Source: an uncultured bacterium (GTDB lineage Bacteria > Myxococcota_A > UBA9042 > PHBI01). Taken from it: 50,716 nucleotides of DNA. The translations under genes and the position numbers were made by a program. Below are positions 21,273 through 30,272 of the stretch, one piece after another. The notes beneath the pieces were generated by a model that was given only the letters and a program-made list of their open reading frames with translations, did not search any database and was not told where the DNA came from. The first letter of the stretch is position 1; each line of letters starts with the position of its first letter. The DNA lies in contig CALHXW010000108.1 of assembly GCA_938040325.1 (NCBI GenBank), forward strand, positions 1 through 50,716, read 5' to 3'.

Positions 21273-22304
21273 ATGTCGCTCTCTGGATTCAATATTGATG
21301 GTATCGACGTCGCGCCGGGCCTGGTGCTCGCGCCGATGAGCGGTGTGACCGACTCGCCGTTTCGCCAGCTCGTCAAGCGTGCCAGCGGCGATGCCGTCGG
21401 CATGGTGATGAGCGAGTTCATCTCGATCGAGCTCCTGACGCAACGCCAGCTCAGCAGCGTCATTCGCATGAGCTTTGCTGAGAGTGAGCGTCCAGTCGCG
21501 ATCCAGATCTATGGTGCGGATGTTGGCCGCATGGCTGAGGCCGCGCGCATCGTCGAGGACGCTGGTGCAGACAGCGTTGACATCAACTGCGGTTGCCCTG
21601 CGCCTAAGATCGTCCGTCGCGGTGGGGGGGCTGGCTTGCTCAAAGACCTGCCGAGGCTGGCGGCGATCCTGGACGCGGTGAACGCGGCCGTGTCGATCCC
21701 GGTCACGATCAAGATTCGCAACGGCTGGTGCGACGACACGCTCAACGCCCTCGAGACCCTGCGCGTGGCCGAAAACCACGGCGCGAAGGCCATCGGAATT
21801 CACGGTCGGACCCGGATGCAGCTCTACCGCGCTGAAGCCGACTGGAACGTGGTGCGTGAGATGCGCGAGGCCGCTAGCATCCCGGTGATCGGCTCGGGAG
21901 ATGTCGTCGATGCTGAGGGCGCGCTCAACCGCTTCGCGACAACCGCCTGCGACGGGATCATGATCGGACGCGGTGCGATCACCAACCCGTGGATCTTTCG
22001 GCAGATCATCGACGGCACCGAAGGGCGGGAGCGCTACCAGCCGACGTGGCGTGAGACCGTCGAGCTGCTCCACTTCTACCTGGAGAAGCTCCTCGAGATG
22101 TATCCAGCGAAGGTCTCGCCGGGACGGATGAAGATGATGCTCTCGCGGCTGCTCAAGCACTTCCCGGGTGACCCTGGCGTCCGCAAGCGCTGTCTTCGCA
22201 TGGAGGTGCCGACCGAGATGCTGGCTCACCTCGAGCAAACGTGCCTCGGACTGGGTATCTACGACTCGCCGAAAGAGACCGGCGTCGCCGAGGTCGCTGC
22301 CTAG
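21273..22304 (+). CDS. dus: tRNA-dihydrouridine synthase (DusB-like)
   Basis: A 343-residue FMN enzyme that reduces uridine to dihydrouridine in the tRNA D-loop. The barrel begins with LVLAPMSGVTDSPFR. The catalytic cysteine is C108 in DINCGCPAPKIVRRGGG. VTIKIRNGW, IGIHGRT, SGDVVD and MIGRGAITNPW follow in the usual order. The ATG at 21273 aligns with the start of homology. It is divergent from the ABC exporter with 55 nt between starts. Assignment to DusB rather than another Dus type is tentative. Confidence 0.93.
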   Translation: MSLSGFNIDGIDVAPGLVLAPMSGVTDSPFRQLVKRASGDAVGMVMSEFISIELLTQRQLSSVIRMSFAESERPVAIQIYGADVGRMAEAARIVEDAGADSVDINCGCPAPKIVRRGGGAGLLKDLPRLAAILDAVNAAVSIPVTIKIRNGWCDDTLNALETLRVAENHGAKAIGIHGRTRMQLYRAEADWNVVREMREAASIPVIGSGDVVDAEGALNRFATTACDGIMIGRGAITNPWIFRQIIDGTEGRERYQPTWRETVELLHFYLEKLLEMYPAKVSPGRMKMMLSRLLKHFPGDPGVRKRCLRMEVPTEMLAHLEQTCLGLGIYDSPKETGVAEVAA

Positions 22305-22478
22305 CGCCAGCTGGCTGCCCCCCTGCCTCCTCGAGGTATCGTGCCTGCGGTCGGCGTCGCGTCCGGAGCGGGAATCGACCGTTCGGTCCTGCCGTGCCGC
22401 CTCGTGAGGTTGCCGAGTCATCGAGTCGTCGACCTCCCGAGCGGCAAGGCGTCTTGGTGGTGCCGGGTGGGCGTTGTG

Positions 22479-23093
22479 TCAGGCTTTGGCGGGCTGGCGC
22501 TCGAGGCGCTTCTTGTTGACTAGGAATGCCGCCGCGATCCCGGCGAGGAAGCCGAAGAGGTGGCCTTCCCACGAGACGCCCGGCTGCCCCGGCATGATGC
22601 CGAAGATGATGCCGCCGTAGAGCAAGCCGACCATGATGGCGACGCCGATCGCCTTCAAGCTGCGCTCAAGCACGCCGATGGCCACAAGGAAGCCGAAGTA
22701 GCCGAAGATGAGTCCGCTCGCGCCGATGTGTGAGCTGAGGCTCTCGCCGATGAGCCACACGCAGAGGCCGCCAACCACCGTGGTGAAGAGCGTCACGAAC
22801 ATGAAGGTGTTGAAGCCACGCAGCAGGGTGAAGAAGCCCAGGATCGCAAAGGGCATTGTGTTGGACGTCAGGTGGGCGAAGTCGCCGTGCAGCAGTGGCG
22901 CGAGCGCGATTCCCCAGAGCCCGCCGGCCTCTCGAGGGTGGATGCCAAGCCCGTTCATCGACTGATTCATGATCAGTGCGTCAAAGATCTCGATGACCCA
23001 CATCACGGCGACAGCGATGCCGATGCCGATGAGGTTGATCTTGAGCCGCTCGCGAGCGGGGTTGGTCTTGGTGGTCGTGGTCGGGGTCGCCAT
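22479..23093 (-). CDS. Rhomboid-family intramembrane serine protease
   Basis: A 204-residue membrane protein that should cleave substrates within or next to their membrane helices. The catalytic dyad is S126 in GASGLIFG and H178 in WEGHLFGF. HLTSN (74-78) supplies the conserved His and Asn of the second helix. Six hydrophobic segments are visible. The start at 23093 (MATPTTTT) has GAGG 11 nt upstream; an in-frame ATG at 23147 would add an 18-residue N-terminal extension. It is convergent with dus and divergent from the tandem ATPase gene. Confidence 0.9.
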   Translation of the reverse strand: MATPTTTTKTNPARERLKINLIGIGIAVAVMWVIEIFDALIMNQSMNGLGIHPREAGGLWGIALAPLLHGDFAHLTSNTMPFAILGFFTLLRGFNTFMFVTLFTTVVGGLCVWLIGESLSSHIGASGLIFGYFGFLVAIGVLERSLKAIGVAIMVGLLYGGIIFGIMPGQPGVSWEGHLFGFLAGIAAAFLVNKKRLERQPAKA

Positions 23094-23194
23094 CGTGATG
23101 TTCGCCTCTTGGTGGAGCAACCCTGATGCATAGGGTCCGGTTCGCACGCGTCAGCCTTGCACGACCCGTCGGGGTTGGGCAAACCGGTAGGCTC

Positions 23195-24925
23195 ATGGAA
23201 GAGCGCGTCAACCATCTATTGCCGAACGTCGCACGCTGGCCGAACGATCCAGCGCAGCCTGTGATCGCTCTCAAGGACGTGGTGAAGGGCTTCGACGGGG
23301 TTCGGATCCTCGACAAGCTCAGCCTCAACATTGAGACCGGATTAACCACCGTCATCGCTGGCGAGTCTGGCACGGGCAAGTCCGTTCTGCTCAAGATGAT
23401 GAACGGACTGATGGTTCCCGACGAGGGTCAGGTGCTGCTCTTTGGCGAGGACACGCGAGAAGTGAAGCCCGACCGGCTGCTCTGGCTGCGCAAGCGCGTG
23501 ACGATGATGTTTCAGAACTATGCGCTGATGGACTCGATGCCGGTGCGCGAGAACATCGCGTTTCCGCTCTACGAGAACACGCGCATGCGCTGGCGCGACA
23601 TCATCCCGTTGGTCGACGAGCTGTTGAACGTGCTCGACTTGCCCGACGCGGGCGACAAGCTTCCGAGCGAGCTCTCAGGCGGCATGAAGAAGCGCGTCAG
23701 CTTTGCGCGGGCCGTGATCACCAACCCCGAGGTCGTGCTCTTCGACGAGCCGACGACCGGGCTTGACCCCGTCATGATCGAGTTCGTCGACAAGATGATC
23801 ATCCACGCCCGTGAGCAGTTCGGCATCACGAGCGTCATTATCTCTCACGACATGACCTCGACCCTGAACCTCGCCGATCGGCTGGCGATCCTGGAAAACG
23901 GCAAGATAACGGCCTACGGAACGGTCGACCACGTACTGAAGTCGGGGCGTGACCTCGTGCGCGTGTTCTTTGAGGATGTCGGTCGCCTGGAGGGCAGCTC
24001 TGAACCGGTGGTCGCGGAGTCGCCGGCCTCGGCCGATACCCAGCCGGAGATACGCCTGAGCTCAACGACGTCTGTCGCGCCGGCTTTCGACCTGGAAGCC
24101 TCAGACGCTGGTCCATCACCGCTCTTTGACTGCGGCGATGACGACGTGATTGCTGCCCTCGACGGGGTACACCGCTGGTTTGGTCGCCACCACGTGCTCA
24201 AGGGCGTGGACCTGCGTATCCCGAAGGGCCGCATCTCGGTGCTCATCGGGGGCTCCGGCAGCGGCAAGTCGGTCACGATGAAGCACATCATCGGCCTGCT
24301 GCAGCCCGACCAGGGCAAGGTCCAGGCCTTTGGCCAAGACCTCTCAAAGCTCAACGGCGCCCAGCTTCTGGCGCTGCGCGAGCGCTACGGCATGGTGTTT
24401 CAGGGCGCCGCGTTACTCGACGCGCTGACCATTCGCGACAACATCTCATTTCCACTGCGAGAGCGCGGCGTCGGCCGCGTGGAGGTCCGGGAGCGGACCG
24501 ATGAGACCCTCGAGAAGCTGCGTCTAACGAGCATGGCCCACCGCATGCCGTCGGACGTGTCCAACGGTCAGCGAAAGCGCGTCGGACTTGCCCGCGCCAT
24601 CATCACAAGACCCGAGATGGTGATCTACGACGAGCCGACGACAGGCCAGGACCCAGTCTTGACGCGCTACCTCGACGACATGATCGTGGAAGCCGAGGAG
24701 CTCTTTGGCATCACGTCGCTTGTGGTCAGCCACGACATGCCGAGCGCGTTCCGAATCGGACACCAAGTGGCGATGTTGTACCGAGGGCGAATCCTCGCCG
24801 CCGAGTCGCCCGAGGGGCTCACCGAGTGCCGCGACCCGCGGGTTCGTCGGTTCATCTTCGCTGGCACCGACGAGGGCGAAGCCGCTGCTGCGGAGATGGA
24901 GCGGCTCGGCCTCAGCAGCTACTGA
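23195..24925 (+). CDS. Fused tandem ABC ATPase, Mla-type
   Basis: A 576-residue cytoplasmic protein with two complete MlaF-like ATPase domains in one chain. Domain 1 (about 24-265) has Walker A GESGTGKS, signature LSGGM, Walker B VVLFDEPTTGLDPV and SHDM. Domain 2 (about 325-560) has GGSGSGKS, an altered signature VSNGQ, Walker B MVIYDEPTTGQDPV and SHDM. The linker between them is acidic and low in complexity. MlaF-type ATPases normally homodimerise beneath an MlaE permease in phospholipid transport, so the fusion could supply both halves. No mlaE or mlaD gene is in the window. The ATG at 23195 is favoured; one at 23126 would add 23 residues. Confidence 0.88.
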   Translation: MEERVNHLLPNVARWPNDPAQPVIALKDVVKGFDGVRILDKLSLNIETGLTTVIAGESGTGKSVLLKMMNGLMVPDEGQVLLFGEDTREVKPDRLLWLRKRVTMMFQNYALMDSMPVRENIAFPLYENTRMRWRDIIPLVDELLNVLDLPDAGDKLPSELSGGMKKRVSFARAVITNPEVVLFDEPTTGLDPVMIEFVDKMIIHAREQFGITSVIISHDMTSTLNLADRLAILENGKITAYGTVDHVLKSGRDLVRVFFEDVGRLEGSSEPVVAESPASADTQPEIRLSSTTSVAPAFDLEASDAGPSPLFDCGDDDVIAALDGVHRWFGRHHVLKGVDLRIPKGRISVLIGGSGSGKSVTMKHIIGLLQPDQGKVQAFGQDLSKLNGAQLLALRERYGMVFQGAALLDALTIRDNISFPLRERGVGRVEVRERTDETLEKLRLTSMAHRMPSDVSNGQRKRVGLARAIITRPEMVIYDEPTTGQDPVLTRYLDDMIVEAEELFGITSLVVSHDMPSAFRIGHQVAMLYRGRILAAESPEGLTECRDPRVRRFIFAGTDEGEAAAAEMERLGLSSY

Positions 24926-25049
24926 CGCGGCGCCCAAGCGGCTGAGCAACACCTCCGGAATGCGCCGTCGTGGCCTCGTGTTTCGGGTTTTGGCGCCGCC
25001 GAGTCCGTGCTAAGGACCGGCTCCAAGACATCCGTTGACTGGAGCATTC

Positions 25050-25919
25050 ATGCTGCCGAATCTGAACCCTGGTCCGCTCGAGATCTTTGGCATCAAGCTG
25101 CATGCCTTTGGCTTCCTCGTCGGCTGCGCCATCATCGTCGGCACCATCATTGCTGGACGTCGCGCCAAGCGCCTAGGCCTGTCCGAGCGCGTCGTGGCCG
25201 ACGTGGCGATCTGGGCGGTCGTTGGCGGCTTCGTCGGCGCCCACCTCTACAGCGCCATCTTCTACTTCCCAGAGAAGATCGTGGCCGACCCCCTCTACCT
25301 GCTGAAGCTCTGGGACGGCATCAGCTCGTTCGGTGGCTTCATTGGGGCAACGCTGGCCGTTGTCTATTATTTCCGGCGCCAGAAAGAGCTGCCGTTTTTG
25401 CCTTACGCCGATGCCATCATCTACGGGTTCGCGTTTGCGTGGATCTTCGGACGGCTCGGCTGCACCGTCGCGTTCGACCACCCCGGCCTTGAGACCGACT
25501 TCGTCCTTGGGATGGAGTACATGGGGCTCAGCAAGGACGGCGGCGGCTACCAGATCACGCCAGGCGTGCGGCACAACCTCGGCATGTACGAGGCGATGTG
25601 GGCCATGGGCATGGCGGCGTTCTTCTGGCTCAATCGTAACAAGACCCACTTCAAGGGTTGGTATCTGTCCGTGTTCGTCATCGCCTACATGCCGCTGCGT
25701 TTCCTCGGCGACAACCTCCGGGTGGCCGACATCACGCACGGCGGCCTCACGGCCGGTCAGTGGGCGTCGTTTGCGTTGCTTGGGCTTGGCGTCTTCCTCT
25801 TTGTGAAGGGCAAGCAGAAGGGTGAGCTGTTGCCGCCAGACGGTGAGATCAAGTACTGGCCGAAGGCGGATCTTGCAGCGCTCAAGGCCGGCGGTGCAAA
25901 GGGTGTAGCCCGCAAATAG
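25050..25919 (+). CDS. Lgt-family membrane protein, non-canonical prolipoprotein diacylglyceryl transferase-like
   Basis: A 289-residue protein with about seven membrane helices, resembling Lgt, which adds diacylglycerol to the lipobox cysteine of prolipoproteins. GRLG and an R-x-L-x-D-N segment near the C-terminus are family-like. Two sites differ from E. coli Lgt: the HGG motif with its essential His reads SSFGG, and GRxGNFIN reads GRLGCTVAFDHPG. I recall this variant from other Myxococcota, so it may be a paralogue with a changed role. GGAG lies 5 nt before the ATG at 25050; an in-frame TTG lies at 25035. Confidence 0.75.
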   Translation: MLPNLNPGPLEIFGIKLHAFGFLVGCAIIVGTIIAGRRAKRLGLSERVVADVAIWAVVGGFVGAHLYSAIFYFPEKIVADPLYLLKLWDGISSFGGFIGATLAVVYYFRRQKELPFLPYADAIIYGFAFAWIFGRLGCTVAFDHPGLETDFVLGMEYMGLSKDGGGYQITPGVRHNLGMYEAMWAMGMAAFFWLNRNKTHFKGWYLSVFVIAYMPLRFLGDNLRVADITHGGLTAGQWASFALLGLGVFLFVKGKQKGELLPPDGEIKYWPKADLAALKAGGAKGVARK

Positions 25920-26041
25920 CATGGACCCCGCTAGCCGCGGGCCCGTGGTTCGCTCCCAGCGACGTGTGGTAGAGAGGGCGAGGGCGGTGAGCCAAGCATC
26001 GCGCCATGTCACCGTCACCGACTCTTCTGGGAGGAACCACC

Positions 26042-26617
26042 ATGCGTTTGCTGAACCTGTCGACACTCACCTCATCCGTGGCTCTCATCGCGGCCCTGGC
26101 AATGGCGCCCGCTTGCGGCAAGAAGGACGCGAAGGCTCCTGCTGCGGCGGGCAGTGGTGCGGCGTCTGGTACCGCGGGAGACTCGCCGACCGGCACGTCG
26201 GCCGACAAGAAGGTCGAGCCCACTGGCGCGACCAAGGTGAACCCGCAGGCCGCCGCCCTCAAAGGGATGGCCGTTGGACTGCTAAAAGCGTTCAAGGCCA
26301 AAGACCTCAAGCAGATGGTCGCGTTTGCCCCGCCCGGCATGGCCGAGCAGGTCAAAAACATCAAGCCAGGCGACGACGACCACAAGCGCATGTTCGACGA
26401 GAACAACTGGCGCTGGAAGAGCGCTGCTGCATGGGATGGCAAGATCAAAGCCGTTCGCTTCAGCGGCGACAACAAGGCCTGGGTCCACTTCCACAATATC
26501 TCGGACGACGAGCTCGCCGTGGCCGCGTTCCGTAAAGCGGACGGGAAGTGGTTCTTTAACGACTTCAAGAGCCCGTCCAAGAAGCTCTGGGACGAGTGGG
26601 GCCAGCCCAAGCAGTAG
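26042..26617 (+). CDS. Small lipoprotein of unknown function
   Basis: A 191-residue predicted lipoprotein. GGGAGG lies 7 nt before the ATG. A hydrophobic signal peptide ends in MAPAC, giving Cys25 as lipidation site; Pro before Ala is an unusual lipobox. An Ala/Gly/Thr-rich linker (28-65) leads to a compact domain rich in Lys, Trp and Phe (about 70-191). The later part (WDGKIKAVRFSGDNKAWVHF) looks like a beta sheet of the SnoaL/NTF2 sort, but I cannot assign a family. A strong terminator follows. Confidence 0.8.
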   Translation: MRLLNLSTLTSSVALIAALAMAPACGKKDAKAPAAAGSGAASGTAGDSPTGTSADKKVEPTGATKVNPQAAALKGMAVGLLKAFKAKDLKQMVAFAPPGMAEQVKNIKPGDDDHKRMFDENNWRWKSAAAWDGKIKAVRFSGDNKAWVHFHNISDDELAVAAFRKADGKWFFNDFKSPSKKLWDEWGQPKQ

Positions 26618-26646
26618 CAGCTGTTCGCTGCTGACGAACCAAAAGC

Positions 26647-26675
26647 AAAAGGCGACCCGCGAGGGTCGCCTTTTT
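26647..26675 (+). terminator. Rho-independent terminator, probably bidirectional
   Basis: An 8-bp perfect GC stem (GGCGACCC 26651-26658 with GGGTCGCC 26663-26670) closes a GCGA loop. It has AAAA on the left and TTTTT on the right. It lies 30 nt after the lipoprotein stop. The flanking A-run means it could also end the convergent minus-strand gene at 26775. Confidence 0.9.
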
Positions 26676-26774
26676 GGGTTCAGCAGCATGCTAGCAGCCC
26701 GCGGGTCTCGCTGCTCGAAGTCGGCGCCGTAGCGTCGACGACATCTTGCAGGCAGAAAGAGGCTCGCTTTCGGG

Positions 26775-27083
26775 TTAATAGGCGCGGTACGCGGCTCGCT
26801 GTGCGCGCCGCTCAAGGCGTAGCTTACCGCCTTCGACGATGACCCGGTCCGTGCGTGTCGCGCGGACCTCGCCGAGGCCGGGCGCCGAGAACACACACTG
26901 GTTGGCGCAGATGACCTCGGTGAACGAGTCGACGTCGACGTCGATGGTGCGCTCTCGATCGACGGAGCGGATGTGGATGGTGTGCATCCGGTCGTCGCGG
27001 TTGTCGACCTGCACGGCTAGCGCCACCGACGCGGTGCTCAGTGTCATCAATCCGGCGATGGCCCAGCTCATCCACTTGCTCAT
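26775..27083 (-). CDS. Small secreted protein of unknown function
   Basis: A 102-residue protein with a clear signal peptide (about 1-23, ending ALA). The mature part is about 79 residues, beta-rich and charged, with two cysteines four apart (ICANQC) that could form a disulfide. The C-terminus is very basic. GGAG lies 6 nt before the ATG. It is convergent with the small lipoprotein gene. I do not recognise the family. Confidence 0.72.
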   Translation of the reverse strand: MSKWMSWAIAGLMTLSTASVALAVQVDNRDDRMHTIHIRSVDRERTIDVDVDSFTEVICANQCVFSAPGLGEVRATRTDRVIVEGGKLRLERRAQRAAYRAY

Positions 27084-27336
27084 TGTCCGCTCCGTTGCTC
27101 TAGGGTGCGTTGGCTACACCTAGGAGAGCGTCAGTTGTTCATGTTGGCTTGAGCCGATAATGCTTTTTGTTTCATGGCTTGCGGGTGGTGGTCGTAACCC
27201 TGTTTCGGCTATTGTTCGGTTGTTGCTCGTGTTTTTGAGTTGGACGCCATCGACCCGAACGAGGGCCGCAGCTTAGCGGGCTCACTTGGCCGTTGTGATA
27301 GCGTCGTTCAAGGTCACGCAGGACGCGACGCCGCGG
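27084..27336. other. Gene-free stretch with a T-rich plus strand
   Basis: This 253-nt gap precedes the small secreted-protein gene and follows the stop of the metallopeptidase gene. It is more AT-rich than its surroundings (27145-27240, many TTT and TTG runs), as a promoter region might be. I see no confident gene, hairpin terminator or operator in it. Confidence 0.4.
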
Positions 27337-28809
27337 CTACCGCGCGCGTCGCCCGAGGAGCGCTTTGCGCAACGACCGCTCGGCCGCGCCGCGGCTCTGA
27401 GTCGGGGGCTCACCGGCTAGCTCCGAGAGCCCCAGAGCGGAGTACGCCGGGCTCACGTCGGGGAATGCGGCGCTGCCCACCCACTGCTCTGCGACCGTCC
27501 GAAAGAACGGGCGGGTCGCCAGCGCATCGAGCTTGGCAACCACGTCCTTGGCTGACCAGAACTCCTTGTCACGTGCACAGCAGCGAAAGAGCCGCTGAAG
27601 CGCGGTGTCGAGGCTCTCATCACGGGTCGCTTGGCGCTGCGCGATGTCTGCGTTCAGAGCGATGGCGGCACCTGCCCAGTACACGCGGAAGTAGGCGCCG
27701 GTCTGCTGCATCTTGGCGCTCTCCTCGGCGAGCGTCGCGCCCGTGCCGGACGCGCGGCCACGACCAAAGCCGTCGTGGATCCGCTCAATGGCGTCGTCGG
27801 TACTGATGAACCCGGCGCGAGCGCGCAGCACCTCGGTGTAGTACATCGTGACGCCCTCCGACAGCCACGCGTCGCGCGAGTAAATGGGCGGCATGCCAAG
27901 GTGGAAGAACTCGTGGACTGCGACCCAGTCGCGTGTGAGGTCAGCATCGGTGGCCTCGCTGTTGAGAAAGAACAGGACCGACGGCCCGCCGCCCCGCACG
28001 ACGAACCCGAAGACGATCGGGTCCTGGCTGGCGCCCGCGGGGACAGCGATGACCTGCAGTCGCCTGACCGGAAACTCGCCGAAGAATGCGGCAACGGCGC
28101 CACCTGCGCGCTGAAACCAGTCGAGCAGCGCGTCGTCTGTCATCGCGCGCTTGCCGTCGAGCAGTGCGACCTCGAGCCTGGCGCCGAGCACGTCGACGAC
28201 CTTGGTCTCGAAGGCGCCCAGCGCGATGTGGCTGCGCCAGTGCAGGGCCGTTGCATCGAGTGCTAGACGCTGAGGATGCGTCTTGGAAGCCGGCCAGGGG
28301 GTCGAGATGGTCATGCTCGGCGCGACGATATGAAGCTCCGTCGTGGTGGAGGCGTCGGTCTCGGCGGGGCGCCACAACCAGAAATCCGTCGATATCATCA
28401 GTGCTTGCGCCGTCCGTAGCGCGTGGGTTCCGCCGTGGCTCACGAGCACGGCGTGCACATCGACGTCGTAGCGCACGCATCCGGGGCGGCCTGTGCGGTC
28501 GAAGACCAGATGGCCGCTGGCGTTGCGGGTCAGCGCGACATCGCCCTCGTCGTCGTGGGCCGCGGGGCGAGACAGAAAGCGCGCCGCCTCCGGGACGCCG
28601 GCCTTGATGCGAGCCGGCAAGCCGCCGGGAAAGCAGACCTCCACCTCAAAGCGCGACAGTGACGGGTCCGGCTTCAGAGTCGCCTGCATGGTGGGGCGTT
28701 CGCTGTGGCTCGTGGGAGCGGGGCTCGTCGACGACGACGCGCAACCCACCAGTCCAAGCGCCACGAGCGGCGCCCACCTCCAGCGGCGAGACTGCCTACT
28801 CCCGATCAA
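27337..28809 (-). CDS. Lipoprotein gluzincin metallopeptidase (M1/M61-like)
   Basis: A 490-residue predicted lipoprotein. I place the start at a TTG at 28809, preceded 4 nt away by AGGAG, because it gives a signal peptide ending in LGLVGC (Cys23). An in-frame ATG at 29019 would run deep into the upstream gene with no similarity. The catalytic region has the zinc motif H299-E300-F-F-H303 and a third ligand, E318, in WLSEG, as in M1 and M61 peptidases. It overlaps the thioredoxin-like lipoprotein gene by 14 nt, so the two are coupled. Substrate is unknown. Confidence 0.82.
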   Translation of the reverse strand: MIGSRQSRRWRWAPLVALGLVGCASSSTSPAPTSHSERPTMQATLKPDPSLSRFEVEVCFPGGLPARIKAGVPEAARFLSRPAAHDDEGDVALTRNASGHLVFDRTGRPGCVRYDVDVHAVLVSHGGTHALRTAQALMISTDFWLWRPAETDASTTTELHIVAPSMTISTPWPASKTHPQRLALDATALHWRSHIALGAFETKVVDVLGARLEVALLDGKRAMTDDALLDWFQRAGGAVAAFFGEFPVRRLQVIAVPAGASQDPIVFGFVVRGGGPSVLFFLNSEATDADLTRDWVAVHEFFHLGMPPIYSRDAWLSEGVTMYYTEVLRARAGFISTDDAIERIHDGFGRGRASGTGATLAEESAKMQQTGAYFRVYWAGAAIALNADIAQRQATRDESLDTALQRLFRCCARDKEFWSAKDVVAKLDALATRPFFRTVAEQWVGSAAFPDVSPAYSALGLSELAGEPPTQSRGAAERSLRKALLGRRAR

Positions 28810-29998
28810 GCAGCTCCTGCTGGACGCTGTAGAGGTCACCACTACCTGCGTTGCTGCTCCAGACGTACTCCATGCTTCGGCCGTCGAGGACCGCGTTCCA
28901 CGGGAGCCCGATGGAGTTCCCGCTGTAGGTGTTGACCCACTGGAAGACCTCGGGCCATGAGCGCGTCCCGTCATGGTCGACATAGACGTTGGCGGGGTCG
29001 ACCCCCTTCGCGAGTGCATAGTCCATGCAGTACTCTAGCGACGGCTGCGTGCCCGCGGTGTTCTCGCCGATGATGACCATCAGGTCGAGCCCATCGCCCT
29101 GCAGCTCGCGATACCGTTCAGCCGCGACCGGTACAAACGACTCGCAAGCGCCGCACCAGCCTGCGCTCGCGACCATCCAGACCGCTTTGGTCTTGCCGCA
29201 CCGCTCGTGGAGGTCGACGAAGTCGCCCATGCAGTTCTGGAGCGCGAAGTTGCGGATGTTGTCGCCAACGTTGTTGCCCGTCCCGTCCGCAACGCAGCTT
29301 CCTTGGGCCTGCGATAGCTCGGGCACCTCGCGGTCGAAGTTGTAGTCGCCGATGCACCAGACCTTGCCCTTGCTGAACGGGATGATGTCGCCAGTGTTGG
29401 TGTCGACTCGGACCTGCTTGAGGCGAAGGCCCTCGATCGTTCCTGTCAGCATCCCGCCGGGTGTACCAGGCGCATCGATCTTCAGCGTTCCTGCCTCGAC
29501 GACGTAGGTGAACGCGCAGTCGAAGTCATTGCAGTACGTATGGCCGCGCAGGTACAGCGGCGCACCGCGCTCTGAGGTGTCGATGCCGGTCAGGTCAAAG
29601 CTGCCGGGGCCAGGCTCGCCGTCAAAGAAGGTCTCGTGGGTGACCTCCATGAGGAGCTTGTCGAAGGGCGGCTCGATCTCGACGTTGGACGCGATGTAGC
29701 GGACCTTGGTCTGACCACCCCCAAAGCGAGCGATCGCTGCTTGATTGGTCGCCGAGAAGCCCACGATGTCGCACTCGTCAGCCGCCACGCATGCGCCAGC
29801 GCTGCAGTAGGTTCCGGCTTCGCAAGACCCGCCGCAGGGCGCTCCCGGCACGGTCGGCTCGTCCGTGGTGTTGCCGTCGCCTGGCTCGGCGCCGTCGTCG
29901 CTGCCACACGCGGCCAGCGCGCCAACAGCCAACAGCCACACGACTCGCCCGGCCATGACCCTCAAACCGCTTGCCATCGCCTGTGCTCGCGTCTTCAT
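28796..29998 (-). CDS. Lipoprotein with thioredoxin/TlpA-like domain
   Basis: A 400-residue envelope protein. GGAGG lies 6 nt before the ATG at 29998, and the signal peptide ends in LAAC (Cys31). A cysteine-rich stretch follows (CGGSCEAGTYCSAGACV), then a beta-rich middle. The last 150 residues form a thioredoxin-like fold with the active site WCGAC, as in TlpA or AhpC/TSA-like periplasmic thiol proteins. The preceding in-frame ORF up to 30169 lacks a signal and is not used. It is the first gene of an operon with the metallopeptidase lipoprotein. Confidence 0.85.
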   Translation of the reverse strand: MKTRAQAMASGLRVMAGRVVWLLAVGALAACGSDDGAEPGDGNTTDEPTVPGAPCGGSCEAGTYCSAGACVAADECDIVGFSATNQAAIARFGGGQTKVRYIASNVEIEPPFDKLLMEVTHETFFDGEPGPGSFDLTGIDTSERGAPLYLRGHTYCNDFDCAFTYVVEAGTLKIDAPGTPGGMLTGTIEGLRLKQVRVDTNTGDIIPFSKGKVWCIGDYNFDREVPELSQAQGSCVADGTGNNVGDNIRNFALQNCMGDFVDLHERCGKTKAVWMVASAGWCGACESFVPVAAERYRELQGDGLDLMVIIGENTAGTQPSLEYCMDYALAKGVDPANVYVDHDGTRSWPEVFQWVNTYSGNSIGLPWNAVLDGRSMEYVWSSNAGSGDLYSVQQELLDRE

Positions 29999-30272
29999 GT
30001 GTCCCTCCAGTGCCCCAGCACAGTAGTTCACCGAGCCCCTCGATCTCAAGCGCACAGCCTCTGCAGCGCTGCTCGGTCGCTCGGGAGCTGATCGAGACAC
30101 GGACCGAGCGGCCGGTAGCGCTCTGGGCGCACCCGCGACGCCATGCCTGGGCGGGTCGAGGACGAACACAGACGGCGCGTTGCTAGGCGTCGCCTGGCCC
30201 CATCAGCGATGAAGCGCGGACGTGGGGTGATTGGTGATTGTCGGGAGCGACCGATTTGTCGACACTGACGCC

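Noticed and set aside
19403-21469. Long form of the ABC exporter starting at 21469
   Set aside because: The extra 84 residues are antisense to dus and show no transporter similarity. The ATG at 21217 agrees with family length.
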